Source of the DNA: Candidatus Eisenbergiella merdavium
Lineage (GTDB): Bacteria > Bacillota > Clostridia > Lachnospirales > Lachnospiraceae
Direction: 5' to 3'
Assembly (NCBI GenBank): GCA_019119595.1
Contig: DWWS01000055.1
Span: 31,895 to 95,894 of the forward strand
DNA: 64,000 nt
The notes under the pieces are model-generated. The model saw only the letters and a program-made list of their open reading frames with translations. It was not told where the DNA came from and did no database searches. Position numbers and translations under genes: made by a program. Positions 16,861-26,423 of this stretch are shown piece after piece (the first letter of the stretch is position 1; each line of letters starts with the position of its first letter).

Positions 16861-18213
16861 ATGAAGGAAAAAGGGCATCTGATCTCCCGGATCGAGCCGG
16901 GCAGCATTGCGGAGGAAATGGAGATCGAAGCCGGAGACAGGCTTCTTGAGATAAACGGACAGGCGGTCGAGGACGTGTTTGACTACCAGTATCTGACCCA
17001 GGACGATTACGTGGAGGTGCTGGTGGCAAAGCCATCCGGCGAGGAATGGCTTTTGGAGATCGACAAGGATTACGAGGAAGATCTTGGCATTGTTTTTGAA
17101 AACGGGCTGATGGACGATTACCGCTCCTGTTCCAACAAGTGCATCTTCTGTTTTATTGACCAGATGCCTCCCGGAATGCGGCCGACGCTGTATTTTAAGG
17201 ACGACGATTCCAGGCTTTCCTTTCTGCAGGGAAACTATGTGACGCTCACCAATATGTCGGAAAAGGATGTGGAGCGCATCATCAAATACCACATGTCACC
17301 CATCAATATTTCCTTCCAGACCACAAACCCCGAGCTGCGCTGCCGGATGCTTCACAACCGGTTCGCCGGGGAGGCGCTGAAAAAGGTGGATCGCTTCTAT
17401 GAGGCGGGCATAGAGATGAACGGCCAGATCGTTCTGTGTAAGGGCTTTAACGACGGAGAGGAGCTGGAGCGCTCCATCCGGGATCTGACCCGCTATCTTC
17501 CTCACTTAAAGAGCGTGTCCGTGGTTCCCGTTGGTCTGTCGAAGTACCGGGACGGGCTGGAGCCGCTGGAGCCTTTTAATAAGGAAGACGCGCAGGCGGT
17601 GATCCGTCAGATCCGCCGCTGGCAGGAGAAGATATATCCGGAATACGGCCTGCATTTCGTACATGCCAGCGACGAGTGGTATGTGCTGGCGGAGGAGGAG
17701 CTTCCTCCGGAGGAAACCTACGACGGCTATCTGCAGCTGGAAAACGGCGTGGGAATGCTGCGGCTGATGATGGAGGAATTCGAGGACGCCATGTCCAGGC
17801 TGGCCGTGTCAGGGACGGATGAACCGGAGGCGCGAAAGGACAGGATCCTTTCCGGCGTCTATTCCTGCGTGACGGGGCAGATTTCCTGGCCCTATATCAG
17901 GCGGATGGCTGACCGGATCACGGAGCGTTTCCCCGGCATCCGTATCCTGGTCTACCCCATCCGCAACGACTTTTTCGGAGAGCGCATCACCGTGACCGGA
18001 CTTCTTACGGGGCAGGACATCCTGGCCCAGCTTGAGGGAAAGGAGCTGGGAGATATGCTCATGCTTCCGGAGAATCTTTTAAGGAGCGGAGAGCATGTGC
18101 TGCTGGATGATATCACGGTGGAGGAGATCGCCGGGACTTTACAAGTCCCGACAGATATTGTAAAATCAAGCGGATACGATTTTGTGGACGCATTTGTAAG
18201 AAAAAAGGAATAA
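16861..18213 (+). CDS. DUF512 family protein with PDZ and radical-SAM-type cysteine motif
   Basis: 450 residues. An N-terminal PDZ-like domain (ISRIEPGSIAEEMEIEAGDRLLEI, residues 7-30 region) is followed by CSNKCIFC (Cys90, Cys94, Cys97), the three-cysteine motif of radical-SAM iron-sulfur enzymes, and then the C-terminal DUF512 domain. Family members are common in Clostridia, usually beside der (engA), as here; the reaction is unknown. AAGGAGGAGG precedes the ATG. der starts about 50 bp downstream and is probably in the same operon. Confidence 0.92.
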   Translation: MKEKGHLISRIEPGSIAEEMEIEAGDRLLEINGQAVEDVFDYQYLTQDDYVEVLVAKPSGEEWLLEIDKDYEEDLGIVFENGLMDDYRSCSNKCIFCFIDQMPPGMRPTLYFKDDDSRLSFLQGNYVTLTNMSEKDVERIIKYHMSPINISFQTTNPELRCRMLHNRFAGEALKKVDRFYEAGIEMNGQIVLCKGFNDGEELERSIRDLTRYLPHLKSVSVVPVGLSKYRDGLEPLEPFNKEDAQAVIRQIRRWQEKIYPEYGLHFVHASDEWYVLAEEELPPEETYDGYLQLENGVGMLRLMMEEFEDAMSRLAVSGTDEPEARKDRILSGVYSCVTGQISWPYIRRMADRITERFPGIRILVYPIRNDFFGERITVTGLLTGQDILAQLEGKELGDMLMLPENLLRSGEHVLLDDITVEEIAGTLQVPTDIVKSSGYDFVDAFVRKKE

Positions 18214-18235
18214 AGCGTGACGGCAGAGCCCCCGA

Positions 18236-18258
18236 TCGCACGCTCCGGAATGAGGATT
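18236..18258 (+). repeat. 23-base repeat, copy 1, at the der translation start
   Basis: Begins TCGCACGCTCC and ends GAATGAGGATT, three bases before the der ATG. An identical 23-base copy lies three bases before the ATG of the flavodoxin-fold gene at 31055-31077 (minus strand). The GAGG within it can serve as the ribosome binding site in both. Confidence 0.85.
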
Positions 18259-18261
18259 AGA

Positions 18262-19602
18262 ATGAACGAACGAAACAGAAAGCCCATAGTGGCGGTGGTA
18301 GGAAGACCGAATGTGGGAAAATCCACGCTTTTTAACGCGCTGGCGGGAGAGCGGATCTCCATTGTAAAGGATACGCCAGGGATCACGAGAGACAGGATCT
18401 ACGCGGATGTGACCTGGCTGGACAGAATGTTCACCCTGATCGATACGGGAGGGATCGAGCCGGACAGCTCGGACGTCATCCTCTCCCAGATGCGGGAGCA
18501 GGCGCAGATCGCCATTGATACGGCGGATGTGATCCTGTTCATGGTGGACGTGAAGCAGGGGCTGGTGGACGCGGATTCCAAGGTGGCGGACATGCTGCGC
18601 CGTTCCCATAAGCCCATTGTCCTTGTGGTCAACAAGGTGGACAGCTTTGACAAATACATGGCGGACGTGTATGAATTTTACAATCTGGGTATCGGAGACC
18701 CCCATCCCATTTCCGCTGCCAACCGGATGGGGCTTGGCGACATGCTGGACGAGGTGATCGCCCATTTCCCGGAAAAAAATGAGGCGGAGGAAGAGGACGA
18801 CAGGCCCAGGGTTGCGATCGTGGGCAAGCCCAACGTGGGAAAATCCTCCATCATCAACCGTCTGATCGGCGAAAACCGGGTCATCGTTTCCAACATTGCC
18901 GGAACCACCAGAGACGCCATCGACACGGAGGTGGAGCATAACGGAAAAGAATATATTTTCATCGACACGGCGGGCCTTCGCAGGAAGAATAAGATCAAAG
19001 AGGAGCTTGAGCGCTACATGATCGTGCGCACCGTGGGCGCGGTGGAGCGCGCGGACGTGGTGGTCCTGGTGATCGACGCCGTGGAGGGCGTGACGGAGCA
19101 GGACGCCAAGATCGCGGGCATCGCCCATGAGCGTGGAAAGGGAATGATCATCGCCGTCAATAAATGGGACGCCATCGAGAAGGACGACAAGACCATTTAC
19201 CGCTTTACGGAAAAGGTAAAGAACACCCTGTCCTTCATGCCCTATGCGGAGCTGCTTTTCGTTTCCGCAAAGACGGGACAGAGGCTGAACAGGCTGTTCG
19301 AGACCATCGACGCTGTGATCGAAAACCACGCCATGCGCATCGCCACCGGCGTGCTTAATGAGATCATGGCCGAGGCCGTGGCCCTGCAGCAGCCCCCGTC
19401 CGATAAGGGAAAACGCCTGCGGCTCTATTACATCACCCAGGCCGCGGTCAAGCCCCCCACCTTTGTCATTTTCGTGAATGATAAGGAGCTGATGCATTTT
19501 TCTTACACCAGATATATTGAAAATAAGATCAGAGAAGCCTTCGGCTTTCAGGGCACGCCTCTGAAATTCATCATCAGGGAACGAAAAGGAGAACAGTCAT
19601 GA
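18262..19602 (+). CDS. der: Ribosome biogenesis GTPase Der (EngA)
   Basis: 446 residues with two tandem GTPase domains, the hallmark of Der, which acts in 50S assembly. The first G1 is GRPNVGKST near residue 15 with G3 DTGGI; the second G1 is GKPNVGKSS near residue 190 with G3 DTAGLRRK. A C-terminal KH-like domain ends in FIIRERK-type residues (KFIIRERKGEQS). The start at 18262 follows the GAGG of a 23-base repeat; an upstream GTG at 18217 is less likely. It overlaps plsY by 4 bp. Confidence 0.97.
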   Translation: MNERNRKPIVAVVGRPNVGKSTLFNALAGERISIVKDTPGITRDRIYADVTWLDRMFTLIDTGGIEPDSSDVILSQMREQAQIAIDTADVILFMVDVKQGLVDADSKVADMLRRSHKPIVLVVNKVDSFDKYMADVYEFYNLGIGDPHPISAANRMGLGDMLDEVIAHFPEKNEAEEEDDRPRVAIVGKPNVGKSSIINRLIGENRVIVSNIAGTTRDAIDTEVEHNGKEYIFIDTAGLRRKNKIKEELERYMIVRTVGAVERADVVVLVIDAVEGVTEQDAKIAGIAHERGKGMIIAVNKWDAIEKDDKTIYRFTEKVKNTLSFMPYAELLFVSAKTGQRLNRLFETIDAVIENHAMRIATGVLNEIMAEAVALQQPPSDKGKRLRLYYITQAAVKPPTFVIFVNDKELMHFSYTRYIENKIREAFGFQGTPLKFIIRERKGEQS

Positions 19603-20255
19603 TTCGTATTATCTGTCTTTTGATCGGCTATGTGTGCGGCCTGTTTCAGACCGCGTTCATCTATGGAAAAATGAACGGGATCGACATCCGGGAATACGGC
19701 AGCCACAACGCGGGCACGACCAACGCTCTGCGGGTGCTGGGCACGAAGGCCGGACTGATCGTGTTTTTCGGAGATGTGCTCAAATGCGTCATCGCCGTGA
19801 CCATCGCCCGCTTCGCGTTCGGCCCTTCCCATCCTGACATGCGCTATCTGTACATGATCTATGCGGCGGCGGGCGTGATCCTGGGTCACAATTTCCCCTT
19901 CTATCTGAATTTCCGGGGAGGAAAGGGGATAGCGGCCACAGCCGGACTGATCCTTTCCTTTCATCCTCTTTTCATCCCGGTGGGAGCGGCGCTGTTCTTC
20001 ATCACCTTTGCCGTCACCCACTATGTGTCCCTGGGCTCCCTGCTGGTTTACGCAGGCTTCATGATCGAGCTGGTGGTGCTGGGACAGATGGGGATCTTTG
20101 AGACGACCCAGCCGGTTCTGAACGAGATCTACATAGTCGGAGCGTTTCTGACCATCATGGCCTACTGGAAGCACCGGGAGAACATCAAACGGCTGCTTCA
20201 CGGGGAAGAACGCAAAACCTATCTGTTTAAGAAAAATAAGGAAGAGATCCGGTAA
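19599..20255 (+). CDS. plsY: Acyl-phosphate:glycerol-3-phosphate acyltransferase PlsY
   Basis: 218 residues, an integral membrane enzyme that makes lysophosphatidic acid from acyl-phosphate. The three conserved loops are visible: SHNAGTTNALRVLG, GHNFPFYLNFRGGKGIA, and a later VTHYVSLGS. About five membrane helices are present. The C-terminus is a basic soluble tail (HRENIKRLLHGEERKTYLFKKNK in two parts). The start overlaps the der stop (ATGA). It precedes gpsA, which supplies its substrate. Confidence 0.95.
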   Translation: MIRIICLLIGYVCGLFQTAFIYGKMNGIDIREYGSHNAGTTNALRVLGTKAGLIVFFGDVLKCVIAVTIARFAFGPSHPDMRYLYMIYAAAGVILGHNFPFYLNFRGGKGIAATAGLILSFHPLFIPVGAALFFITFAVTHYVSLGSLLVYAGFMIELVVLGQMGIFETTQPVLNEIYIVGAFLTIMAYWKHRENIKRLLHGEERKTYLFKKNKEEIR

Positions 20256-20271
20256 TCAGGAGATAATAGCA

Positions 20272-21297
20272 ATGGCGAAAATAGGAATGATCGGAGCGGG
20301 CAGCTGGGGAACGGCGCTGACCTGGCTCCTTACGAACAATGGACATCAGGTAACGGTCTGGTCGGCGCTGGAGCAGGAGATCGAGATGCTGAAGCGGGAG
20401 CATGAGCAGAAGGAAAAGCTTCCCGGCGTGATCCTTTCTCAGGACACGGTGTTTACCACGCAGCTTTCCGAGGCGGTGGAGGGTATGGATCTTCTGGTGC
20501 TCGCGGTACCTTCTCCCTTTACGCGCAGCACGTCGCGTCAGCTGAAGGAGCTGGTGCGGGAAGGACAGATCATTGTCAATGTGGCGAAGGGCATTGAGGA
20601 GGATACGCTTCTGACCCTTTCCCAGATCATAGAGGAGGAGATCCCTCAGGCCGAGGTGGCGGTGCTTTCCGGGCCGTCCCATGCGGAGGAGGTGGGAAAG
20701 GGGATGCCCACCGCGATCGTGGCCGGCGCTTATCGGAAAAAAACGGCGGAATATATCCAGAATGTTTTCATGAGCGAGGTGTTCCGTGTGTACGCAAGCC
20801 CGGATGTGCTCGGCATCGAGCTCGGCGCGGCGCTGAAAAACGTGGTGGCGCTGGCGGCCGGCATCGCAGACGGCCTTGGCTGCGGGGACAATACGAAGGC
20901 GGCTCTGATCACCCGGGGCGTGAAGGAGATTTCCAGGCTCGGCATGAAGATGGGCGGCCATTTTGAAAGCTTTTACGGCCTGTCCGGCATCGGTGACCTG
21001 ATCGTGACCTGCGCCAGCATGCATTCCCGCAACAGGCGCGCGGGCATCCTGATCGGGAAGGGAATGAGCATGGACGAGGCGATGAAGGAGGTAAAAATGG
21101 TGGTGGAGGGCGTCTACTCCGCCAAGGCCGCCATGGGTCTTGCGAAAAAGTATGACGTTCCCCTGCCCATCATCGAGCAGGTCAACCAGGTGCTTTTTGA
21201 GGGAAAGCCCGCCGTGCAGGCCATGAATGAGCTGATGGTGCGGGACAAGAAAATAGAGATCACGGATGATATCGAATGGCAGAAGCCGGATCGGTAA
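20272..21297 (+). CDS. gpsA: Glycerol-3-phosphate dehydrogenase (NAD(P)+)
   Basis: 341 residues. It reduces dihydroxyacetone phosphate to glycerol 3-phosphate, the acceptor for PlsY. The Rossmann motif is GMIGAGSWGTAL at the N-terminus; GPSHAEEV, the catalytic-lysine region LGAALKNVVALAAG and NTKAALITRGVKEI follow, and GLSGIGDLIVTC is typical. AGGAGA lies 8 bp before the ATG. The plsY-gpsA pairing is common in bacteria. Confidence 0.97.
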   Translation: MAKIGMIGAGSWGTALTWLLTNNGHQVTVWSALEQEIEMLKREHEQKEKLPGVILSQDTVFTTQLSEAVEGMDLLVLAVPSPFTRSTSRQLKELVREGQIIVNVAKGIEEDTLLTLSQIIEEEIPQAEVAVLSGPSHAEEVGKGMPTAIVAGAYRKKTAEYIQNVFMSEVFRVYASPDVLGIELGAALKNVVALAAGIADGLGCGDNTKAALITRGVKEISRLGMKMGGHFESFYGLSGIGDLIVTCASMHSRNRRAGILIGKGMSMDEAMKEVKMVVEGVYSAKAAMGLAKKYDVPLPIIEQVNQVLFEGKPAVQAMNELMVRDKKIEITDDIEWQKPDR

Positions 21298-21375
21298 AAG
21301 CCGGAACAAAAGGGGGACGGCCTGCGCAGCGCAGGTCGGAATGGAAGAAGATTATTTAAAACGGGGGTAATCGCG

Positions 21376-23679
21376 ATGAAGGAAGAAAAACTGAGGGAAC
21401 TGTTACATTCTCTTTCCATGACGGAGAAGATCGGTCAGCTCATCCAGGTGCCTGGAAACATGCTGCATGCGGAAGGCCAGGAGCTGGGCGTAAGAGACGA
21501 GCTTGGCATCGGAGAGGAGCTTCTGAAAAACGTGGGCTCCACGCTGAACGTGGTGGGCGCAGAGCAGGTGCGGCGGGTGCAGGAGGAATATCTGAAACAC
21601 AGCAGCGCAAAGATTCCGCTTCTGTTCATGGCGGATATCATTTACGGCTTTCGCACGGTTTATCCCATCCCGCTGGCGCTGGGCTGCTCCTTTGAGCCGG
21701 AGCTTCTTCGCCGCCTGTGTGCGGCGACCGCCCAGGAGAGCGTGGCAGGCGGTGCGCAGGTGACCTTTTCTCCCATGGGCGATCTGGTGCGGGATGCGCG
21801 CTGGGGACGTTGCCTGGAATCCACCGGAGAGGATCCGACCATGAACGCGGCGTATGTGCGCGCCTGTGTGGAGGGCTTTCAGGAGGGACTTTCGGGAAAA
21901 ACGGGAGAGCCCGCTGAGAGCGGAGCGGCTACAAAGACCGGAGAGCCTGAACAGGCCCGACATCCGGAAAATGCCCCTGCCAGGGGCATCGCCTCCTGCG
22001 TGAAGCACTTCGCGGCATACGGCGCGGCGGAGGGCGGCAGGGACTACAACACGGTGGATATGTCGGAGCGCAGGCTGCGGCAGGATTATCTGCCCTCCTA
22101 CCGGGCAGGCGTGGAGGCGGGCTGTGAGATGATCATGACCTCCTTTAACATCGTGGACGGCATCCCTTCCACCGGAAACCGCTGGCTGATGCAGGATGTG
22201 CTCCGAAAGGAATGGGGCTTTGAGGGCGTGGTGATCACGGACTATGCGGCCATCGCGGAGCTGATCACCCACGGCGTCGCGCGGGATAAAAAGGAAGCGG
22301 CGCAGCTCGCCATGGAGGCTGGCGTGGACATCGACATGTGTACCGGCTGCTATGCGGGAAGCCTGGAGGAGCTGATAAAGGAAGGCAAGATCTCTCAGGA
22401 ACAGCTGGACGAGGCCGTCTGGAGAGTGCTGTCTCTGAAAAATAAGCTGGGCCTGTTTGAAGATCCTTTCCGCGGCGCGGACGCTGCGGCGGAGCAGGAG
22501 CTTTATCTGCGGGAGGAATTCCGGGCTCTTGCAAGGGAAGCTGCGGTAAAATGCTCTGTCCTGCTGGAAAATAGGAACGGACTGCTTCCCCTTGCGCCGA
22601 CGGCGGGAAGCGGAGCGAAGCTCGCGCTGATCGGCCCCTTTGCGGATAACAGGGACGCCCTCGGCATGTGGGCGATCCATGGGGATCAGGATGCGGTCGT
22701 GACCATCCGGCAGGCTTTTTCGGAAACGCCGGGGCTGGATTTTGACTGGACGGAGGGCTGTGAGACGCTGCTTGCGGATGATTATGCGGATCTTCCGGCC
22801 CTTGTGGAAAACGGCGGGCGCTCCTGCTGGAGTGAGGAAAAGAAGGAAGCGGAGTGGAGCCGGGCGATGGCTCTTGCCGAAGGCGCGGATGTGGCCGTCC
22901 TCGCTCTGGGCGAGGATACGGTACAGGGCGGAGAGGGCGGAAGCCGGACAAGGCTGACGATTCCGGGAGATCAGATGCGCCTGCTCCGGGAGGTGAGAAA
23001 GCGCGTCTCCAGCGTGGTGGTGGTGCTTTTTGCCGGAAGGCCGCTGGTGCTGGATGAGGTGAAGGAGCTTGCGGACGCCGTCCTTCTGGTCTGGTATCCG
23101 GGAACGGAGGGTGGAACGGCCATCCGGGATATGCTCTTTGGAGTGAGCGAACCCCAGGGAAGGCTGTCCATGAGCCTTCCAAGGAGCGTGGGTCAGCTTC
23201 CTCTGTATTACAACGCCTTTTCCACCGGGCGCCCCTACGACGGAAAAACGGTGAACCGTTTCTTCTCACGCTATACGGACTGTCCCAACACTCCGCTGTA
23301 TCCCTATGGCTATGGTCTGTCCTATCACACCGCCGAATACGGCCCGGTACAGCTTGACAGCCATACGCTGAATGGCGGCGGAAGCATCACCGCCCGAGCG
23401 GCCGTGACGAACACGGGAAGCCGGGACGGCGTGGAGACGGTGCAGCTTTATCTGCAGGATGTGACCGGAAGCGTGGTGCGGCCGGTCAGGGAGCTGAAGG
23501 GCGTAAAGAAGCTTGCGCTGAAGGCGGGAGAAACCGGAATTGCCGAATTTACCATCACGGAGGAAATGCTTTCCTTCTACGGGAAGGATATGCAGTACCG
23601 GGCGGAGCCGGGGCTGTTCCGGGTGGGAATCTGTCCGGACAGCAGCGGTGAGCTGGGGGCGGAATTTGAGCTGGTTTAG
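21376..23679 (+). CDS. Glycoside hydrolase family 3 (beta-glucosidase type)
   Basis: 767 residues, with no signal peptide, so an intracellular enzyme. The GH3 N-terminal barrel shows the family blocks FSPMGDLVRDARWGR, KHFAAYGAAEGGRDYN, and the nucleophile motif GVVITDYAAI (Asp289). The second alpha/beta domain has LLENRNGLLPL and ALGEDTVQGGEGGSRT, and a C-terminal fibronectin-III-like domain ends the protein (VTNTGSRDGVETVQLYLQD). It probably releases glucose or xylose from imported beta-linked oligosaccharides. A short insert (about residues 177-205, rich in Glu, Gly, Ala, Thr) is unusual. Confidence 0.94.
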   Translation: MKEEKLRELLHSLSMTEKIGQLIQVPGNMLHAEGQELGVRDELGIGEELLKNVGSTLNVVGAEQVRRVQEEYLKHSSAKIPLLFMADIIYGFRTVYPIPLALGCSFEPELLRRLCAATAQESVAGGAQVTFSPMGDLVRDARWGRCLESTGEDPTMNAAYVRACVEGFQEGLSGKTGEPAESGAATKTGEPEQARHPENAPARGIASCVKHFAAYGAAEGGRDYNTVDMSERRLRQDYLPSYRAGVEAGCEMIMTSFNIVDGIPSTGNRWLMQDVLRKEWGFEGVVITDYAAIAELITHGVARDKKEAAQLAMEAGVDIDMCTGCYAGSLEELIKEGKISQEQLDEAVWRVLSLKNKLGLFEDPFRGADAAAEQELYLREEFRALAREAAVKCSVLLENRNGLLPLAPTAGSGAKLALIGPFADNRDALGMWAIHGDQDAVVTIRQAFSETPGLDFDWTEGCETLLADDYADLPALVENGGRSCWSEEKKEAEWSRAMALAEGADVAVLALGEDTVQGGEGGSRTRLTIPGDQMRLLREVRKRVSSVVVVLFAGRPLVLDEVKELADAVLLVWYPGTEGGTAIRDMLFGVSEPQGRLSMSLPRSVGQLPLYYNAFSTGRPYDGKTVNRFFSRYTDCPNTPLYPYGYGLSYHTAEYGPVQLDSHTLNGGGSITARAAVTNTGSRDGVETVQLYLQDVTGSVVRPVRELKGVKKLALKAGETGIAEFTITEEMLSFYGKDMQYRAEPGLFRVGICPDSSGELGAEFELV

Positions 23680-23735
23680 GGTGGCTAATGCGTGCTTCCC
23701 ACATCCAGTTCGTATTCAGTCCCGGTTTTGAGCAT

Positions 23736-23786
23736 AAAGAAAGACCACACTGACGAGTATTGCCCGCCAACGTGGTCTTTTTCTTT
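23736..23786. terminator. Bidirectional terminator between the GH3 gene and cstA
   Basis: AAAGAAAGACCAC (23736-23748) pairs with GTGGTCTTTTTCTTT (23772-23786). It separates the converging GH3 and cstA genes. Confidence 0.85.
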
Positions 23787-23853
23787 GCTTTCCTTGAAGA
23801 TTTTCGCTTGAGCTTCACTCGTTTTCGTAAATCTCTAAGCTGCACGCGCCTTC

Positions 23854-25578
23854 TTACGCAGCCTTTTTCTTTTTCGCACCGGCAATAGTGATGACTCCCT
23901 CAATGGCAAGCACCACGGCAAGGATGATGAGCATCACGCCGAAGAATACCTGTGCGTAAGGGCCCCAGTCAGCGCCGCCTGCCTGGATCAGCTTGAACTG
24001 AGATACCGTATTGATCCAGAGAGAAGCGATGGTAACGCAGAGCATGAACGCCATGGGGATCAGGAACATCTTGTTGTCCTTTCCGATGTTGCTCAGCCAG
24101 GTGGCTACGGCAAGCAGGGCGAGGGCTGCAAGAAGCTGGTTGGCGGATCCGAACAGGGCCCAGATCTTTTCATAGCCGTTCAGTCCGAGCACGATGCCGA
24201 GAACCACGGTGATGGCGGTAGCCACATAAGGATTGGCGAGCACCTTTTTATAGCCCGTAACGTTTTCCACGGTTTCGCCCTTGCTTCCGTCAAGCCAGAA
24301 TTCCTGGAACATGAACCGGCCCAGACGGGTGGCGGTATCCAGAGAGGTCAGGCAGAAGGCGGAATAGGTCAGCACCAGCAGCGTGTACAGGATGTCGTAA
24401 ACGCCTCCGCGGCTGGGATCGATCATGCCTGCGATTCCGCCTCCGAAGATGGCGGTCGCGCCTACCAGCGCGGAATCGGGATTGGCCGCATTCCAGGAAT
24501 AAGCGTAGGCAACCGCGCACAGGGTCAGGATGGCCAGTACGCACTCCAGAAGCATGCCGCCGTAGGCGATGGGCTTGGCATCGGATTCCTTGTCAAGCTG
24601 CTTGGAGGTGGTGCCGGACGCGATCAGGGAATGGAAGCCGGAGATCGCTCCGCAGGCGATGGTGGTAAACAGCACCGGGAATACCGGAGTGGTGGATTCC
24701 GGAGCCTGAAGCAGGGCAATGCTGGACATGTCCGGACGGGCCATAACCACGGCGACCACAGCCAGAACCAGCATCGCGTACAGCAGGAAGCTGGAGAGAT
24801 AGTCTCTGGGCTGAAGCAGGATCCATACGGGCACGATGGAAGCCACCGCGATATAGAGTCCGACGAGGAGCATCCAGGTGTTGCTGGTCAGATAAATGGG
24901 ATGGAAATTCATGCCGATGACGATGATCAGCACGATCGCAAGCACACCGGCGAGGGAGGCGATCCCAACAGGCATGTTCCTGCGGTAGACCGCGAAGCCG
25001 AACACGATGGCGATCACGATGAAAAGCAGGGATACCATTGCCACACGCGCGTTCGCAGTGGAAGCCGCCACATTGACCGCGCCGCTTTCGTCAAAGGTAG
25101 CGGCGAAGGTGCCGGCTACGATGGAAGCGAAGGCAGCGACCACCAGGATCAGGGTCAGATAGGCGAAGATGATGAACAGCCGCTTCGCGCGTTTGCTCAT
25201 GTTCGCGGAGATGATCTCTCCGATGGACTTTCCGCCATGACGCAGAGAGGCGAACAGGGCGCCGAAGTCATGGACGCCTCCGAAGAAAATGCCTCCGATC
25301 AGAACCCAGAGAGCGATGGCGAGCCAGCCGAAGCCGAAGGCCGCGGCGTTGATCGGGCCGGTGATCGGGCCGGCTCCGGCGATGGAAGAAAAGTGATGTC
25401 CCATCAGGACCGGCGCCTTTGCGGGAACGTAATCAACGCCGTCCTCCATGGTGTGCGCGGGAGTAGGGGGAGCATCCTTTTCCCCGATTCCCCACTTTTT
25501 GCACAGATAACGGCCGTAAAATACGTAGCCGCACAGCAGGATGGCGATGCTGATGATCAGCAGTACAAGACCATTCAT
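23854..25578 (-). CDS. cstA: Carbon starvation protein CstA family transporter
   Basis: About 574 residues, some 15 membrane helices. CstA-family proteins import peptides or pyruvate. Conserved blocks include HHFSSIAGAGPITGP, the GGIFFGGVHDF segment, and CGAISGFHSLIASGTTSKQL. The C-terminus is lysine-rich (AKKKKAA). The frame begins at 25599, but AAGGAG at 25594 region fits the second ATG at 25578 with an 11-base gap; both are possible. The upstream gene ends exactly at this point (TAATG overlap with the first ATG), so the two are cotranscribed. A terminator lies downstream. Confidence 0.93.
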   Translation of the reverse strand: MNGLVLLIISIAILLCGYVFYGRYLCKKWGIGEKDAPPTPAHTMEDGVDYVPAKAPVLMGHHFSSIAGAGPITGPINAAAFGFGWLAIALWVLIGGIFFGGVHDFGALFASLRHGGKSIGEIISANMSKRAKRLFIIFAYLTLILVVAAFASIVAGTFAATFDESGAVNVAASTANARVAMVSLLFIVIAIVFGFAVYRRNMPVGIASLAGVLAIVLIIVIGMNFHPIYLTSNTWMLLVGLYIAVASIVPVWILLQPRDYLSSFLLYAMLVLAVVAVVMARPDMSSIALLQAPESTTPVFPVLFTTIACGAISGFHSLIASGTTSKQLDKESDAKPIAYGGMLLECVLAILTLCAVAYAYSWNAANPDSALVGATAIFGGGIAGMIDPSRGGVYDILYTLLVLTYSAFCLTSLDTATRLGRFMFQEFWLDGSKGETVENVTGYKKVLANPYVATAITVVLGIVLGLNGYEKIWALFGSANQLLAALALLAVATWLSNIGKDNKMFLIPMAFMLCVTIASLWINTVSQFKLIQAGGADWGPYAQVFFGVMLIILAVVLAIEGVITIAGAKKKKAA

Positions 25579-25598
25579 GTTTTCAGTTACTCCTTTCA

Positions 25599-26144
25599 TT
25601 ATTTTTTCCTCGCAGGGGATTTTACCCGCCTGCCTCCGGAGAGAAAATTGCTCTCCAGAAGTTGTTTTGCTCCTCTTCCCGCTGGGTTGGAATAGAAGCG
25701 GTTGGAAGATATCTCCATGGCAGCTATGTGATACTCCATCCAGCCGTGGAGCGTCAGCAGATAATTTTTCCGGATGCGGGTCTTACGGATCAGACGCACA
25801 GCCTCCGGATCGATGGTATCCGCCAGCACGATGAGAGTGATATAGGAGAACATGTGCTCCTTTGAGGGATGCACCCGGCTCAGACCGTCCCGCCTGGTGA
25901 CGTCGATCAGCGTCTGGAGCTCCTGTGCGCTCAGATGGGCGGTCAGATGAAAAAATACATATTCATGCTGTTCCACCGCGGAAAGCACATGCTTTCTGGA
26001 GATCAGGTAGTTCTCGTCCCGCAGATAATAGGTTGCGGCGGCAGGAAAGAGCTGTCCATCCACCGTGACATCCCGCTCAATGTCATAAAGATGCGAATAT
26101 GCATTCAGCAGTTTTTCCAGCCGATCTCTCAGACTGCCTTCCAT
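25599..26144 (-). CDS. Uncharacterised protein encoded upstream of cstA
   Basis: 181 residues, predicted soluble, with no signal peptide or membrane helix. I do not recognise a named domain. The protein is mixed alpha/beta, rich in Arg and His, with a basic C-terminal tail (GGRRVKSPARKK). Visible segments are DGQLFPAAATYYLRDENYLIS and HEYVFFHLTAHLSAQELQ. It is the first gene of the transcript from the promoter at 26198-26226, and its stop overlaps the first possible cstA ATG. The tight coupling suggests a regulator or partner of the transporter; this is inference. AAGGAGGAA precedes the start. Confidence 0.8.
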   Translation of the reverse strand: MEGSLRDRLEKLLNAYSHLYDIERDVTVDGQLFPAAATYYLRDENYLISRKHVLSAVEQHEYVFFHLTAHLSAQELQTLIDVTRRDGLSRVHPSKEHMFSYITLIVLADTIDPEAVRLIRKTRIRKNYLLTLHGWMEYHIAAMEISSNRFYSNPAGRGAKQLLESNFLSGGRRVKSPARKK

Positions 26145-26197
26145 AAGCCGCTGTTCCTCCTTATCTTTCGGTTAGCTGTTCACAGAACATCTTAGTC

Positions 26198-26226
26198 ATT
26201 ATACATCAGGTTTGCCGGGGTGTGAA
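26198..26226 (-). promoter_or_regulatory. Promoter of the cstA operon
   Basis: Minus strand TTCACA (26226-26221), 17-bp spacer, TATAAT (26203-26198). The leader to the first gene is about 50 bases. Confidence 0.78.
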
Positions 26227-26307
26227 GGAAAATATGTTATTTTATAAAAGAATTGTGTATTTTTTGTAAAAAAAGAATAAAAATTGAGAAAGAATGCATA
26301 AAAATGA

Positions 26308-26347
26308 TCGGACAGAGGAGATTTTATTCCCCACTGTCCGAAAATTT
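26308..26347 (-). terminator. Probable terminator after metF
   Basis: TCGGACAG (26308-26315) and CTGTCCGA (26334-26341) are perfect arms of 8 bp with an 18-base loop. On the minus strand the stem is followed by TCATTTTTAT. The stretch 26145-26423 otherwise holds only the cstA-operon promoter and AT-rich spacer. Confidence 0.5.
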
Positions 26348-26423
26348 TTGCCATATTAGAGCCATGGAAAACACGGGGAAGGCGCCCGTCCCTCCGTCTC
26401 AGATCAGCGTCCGTCCCTCCGCT

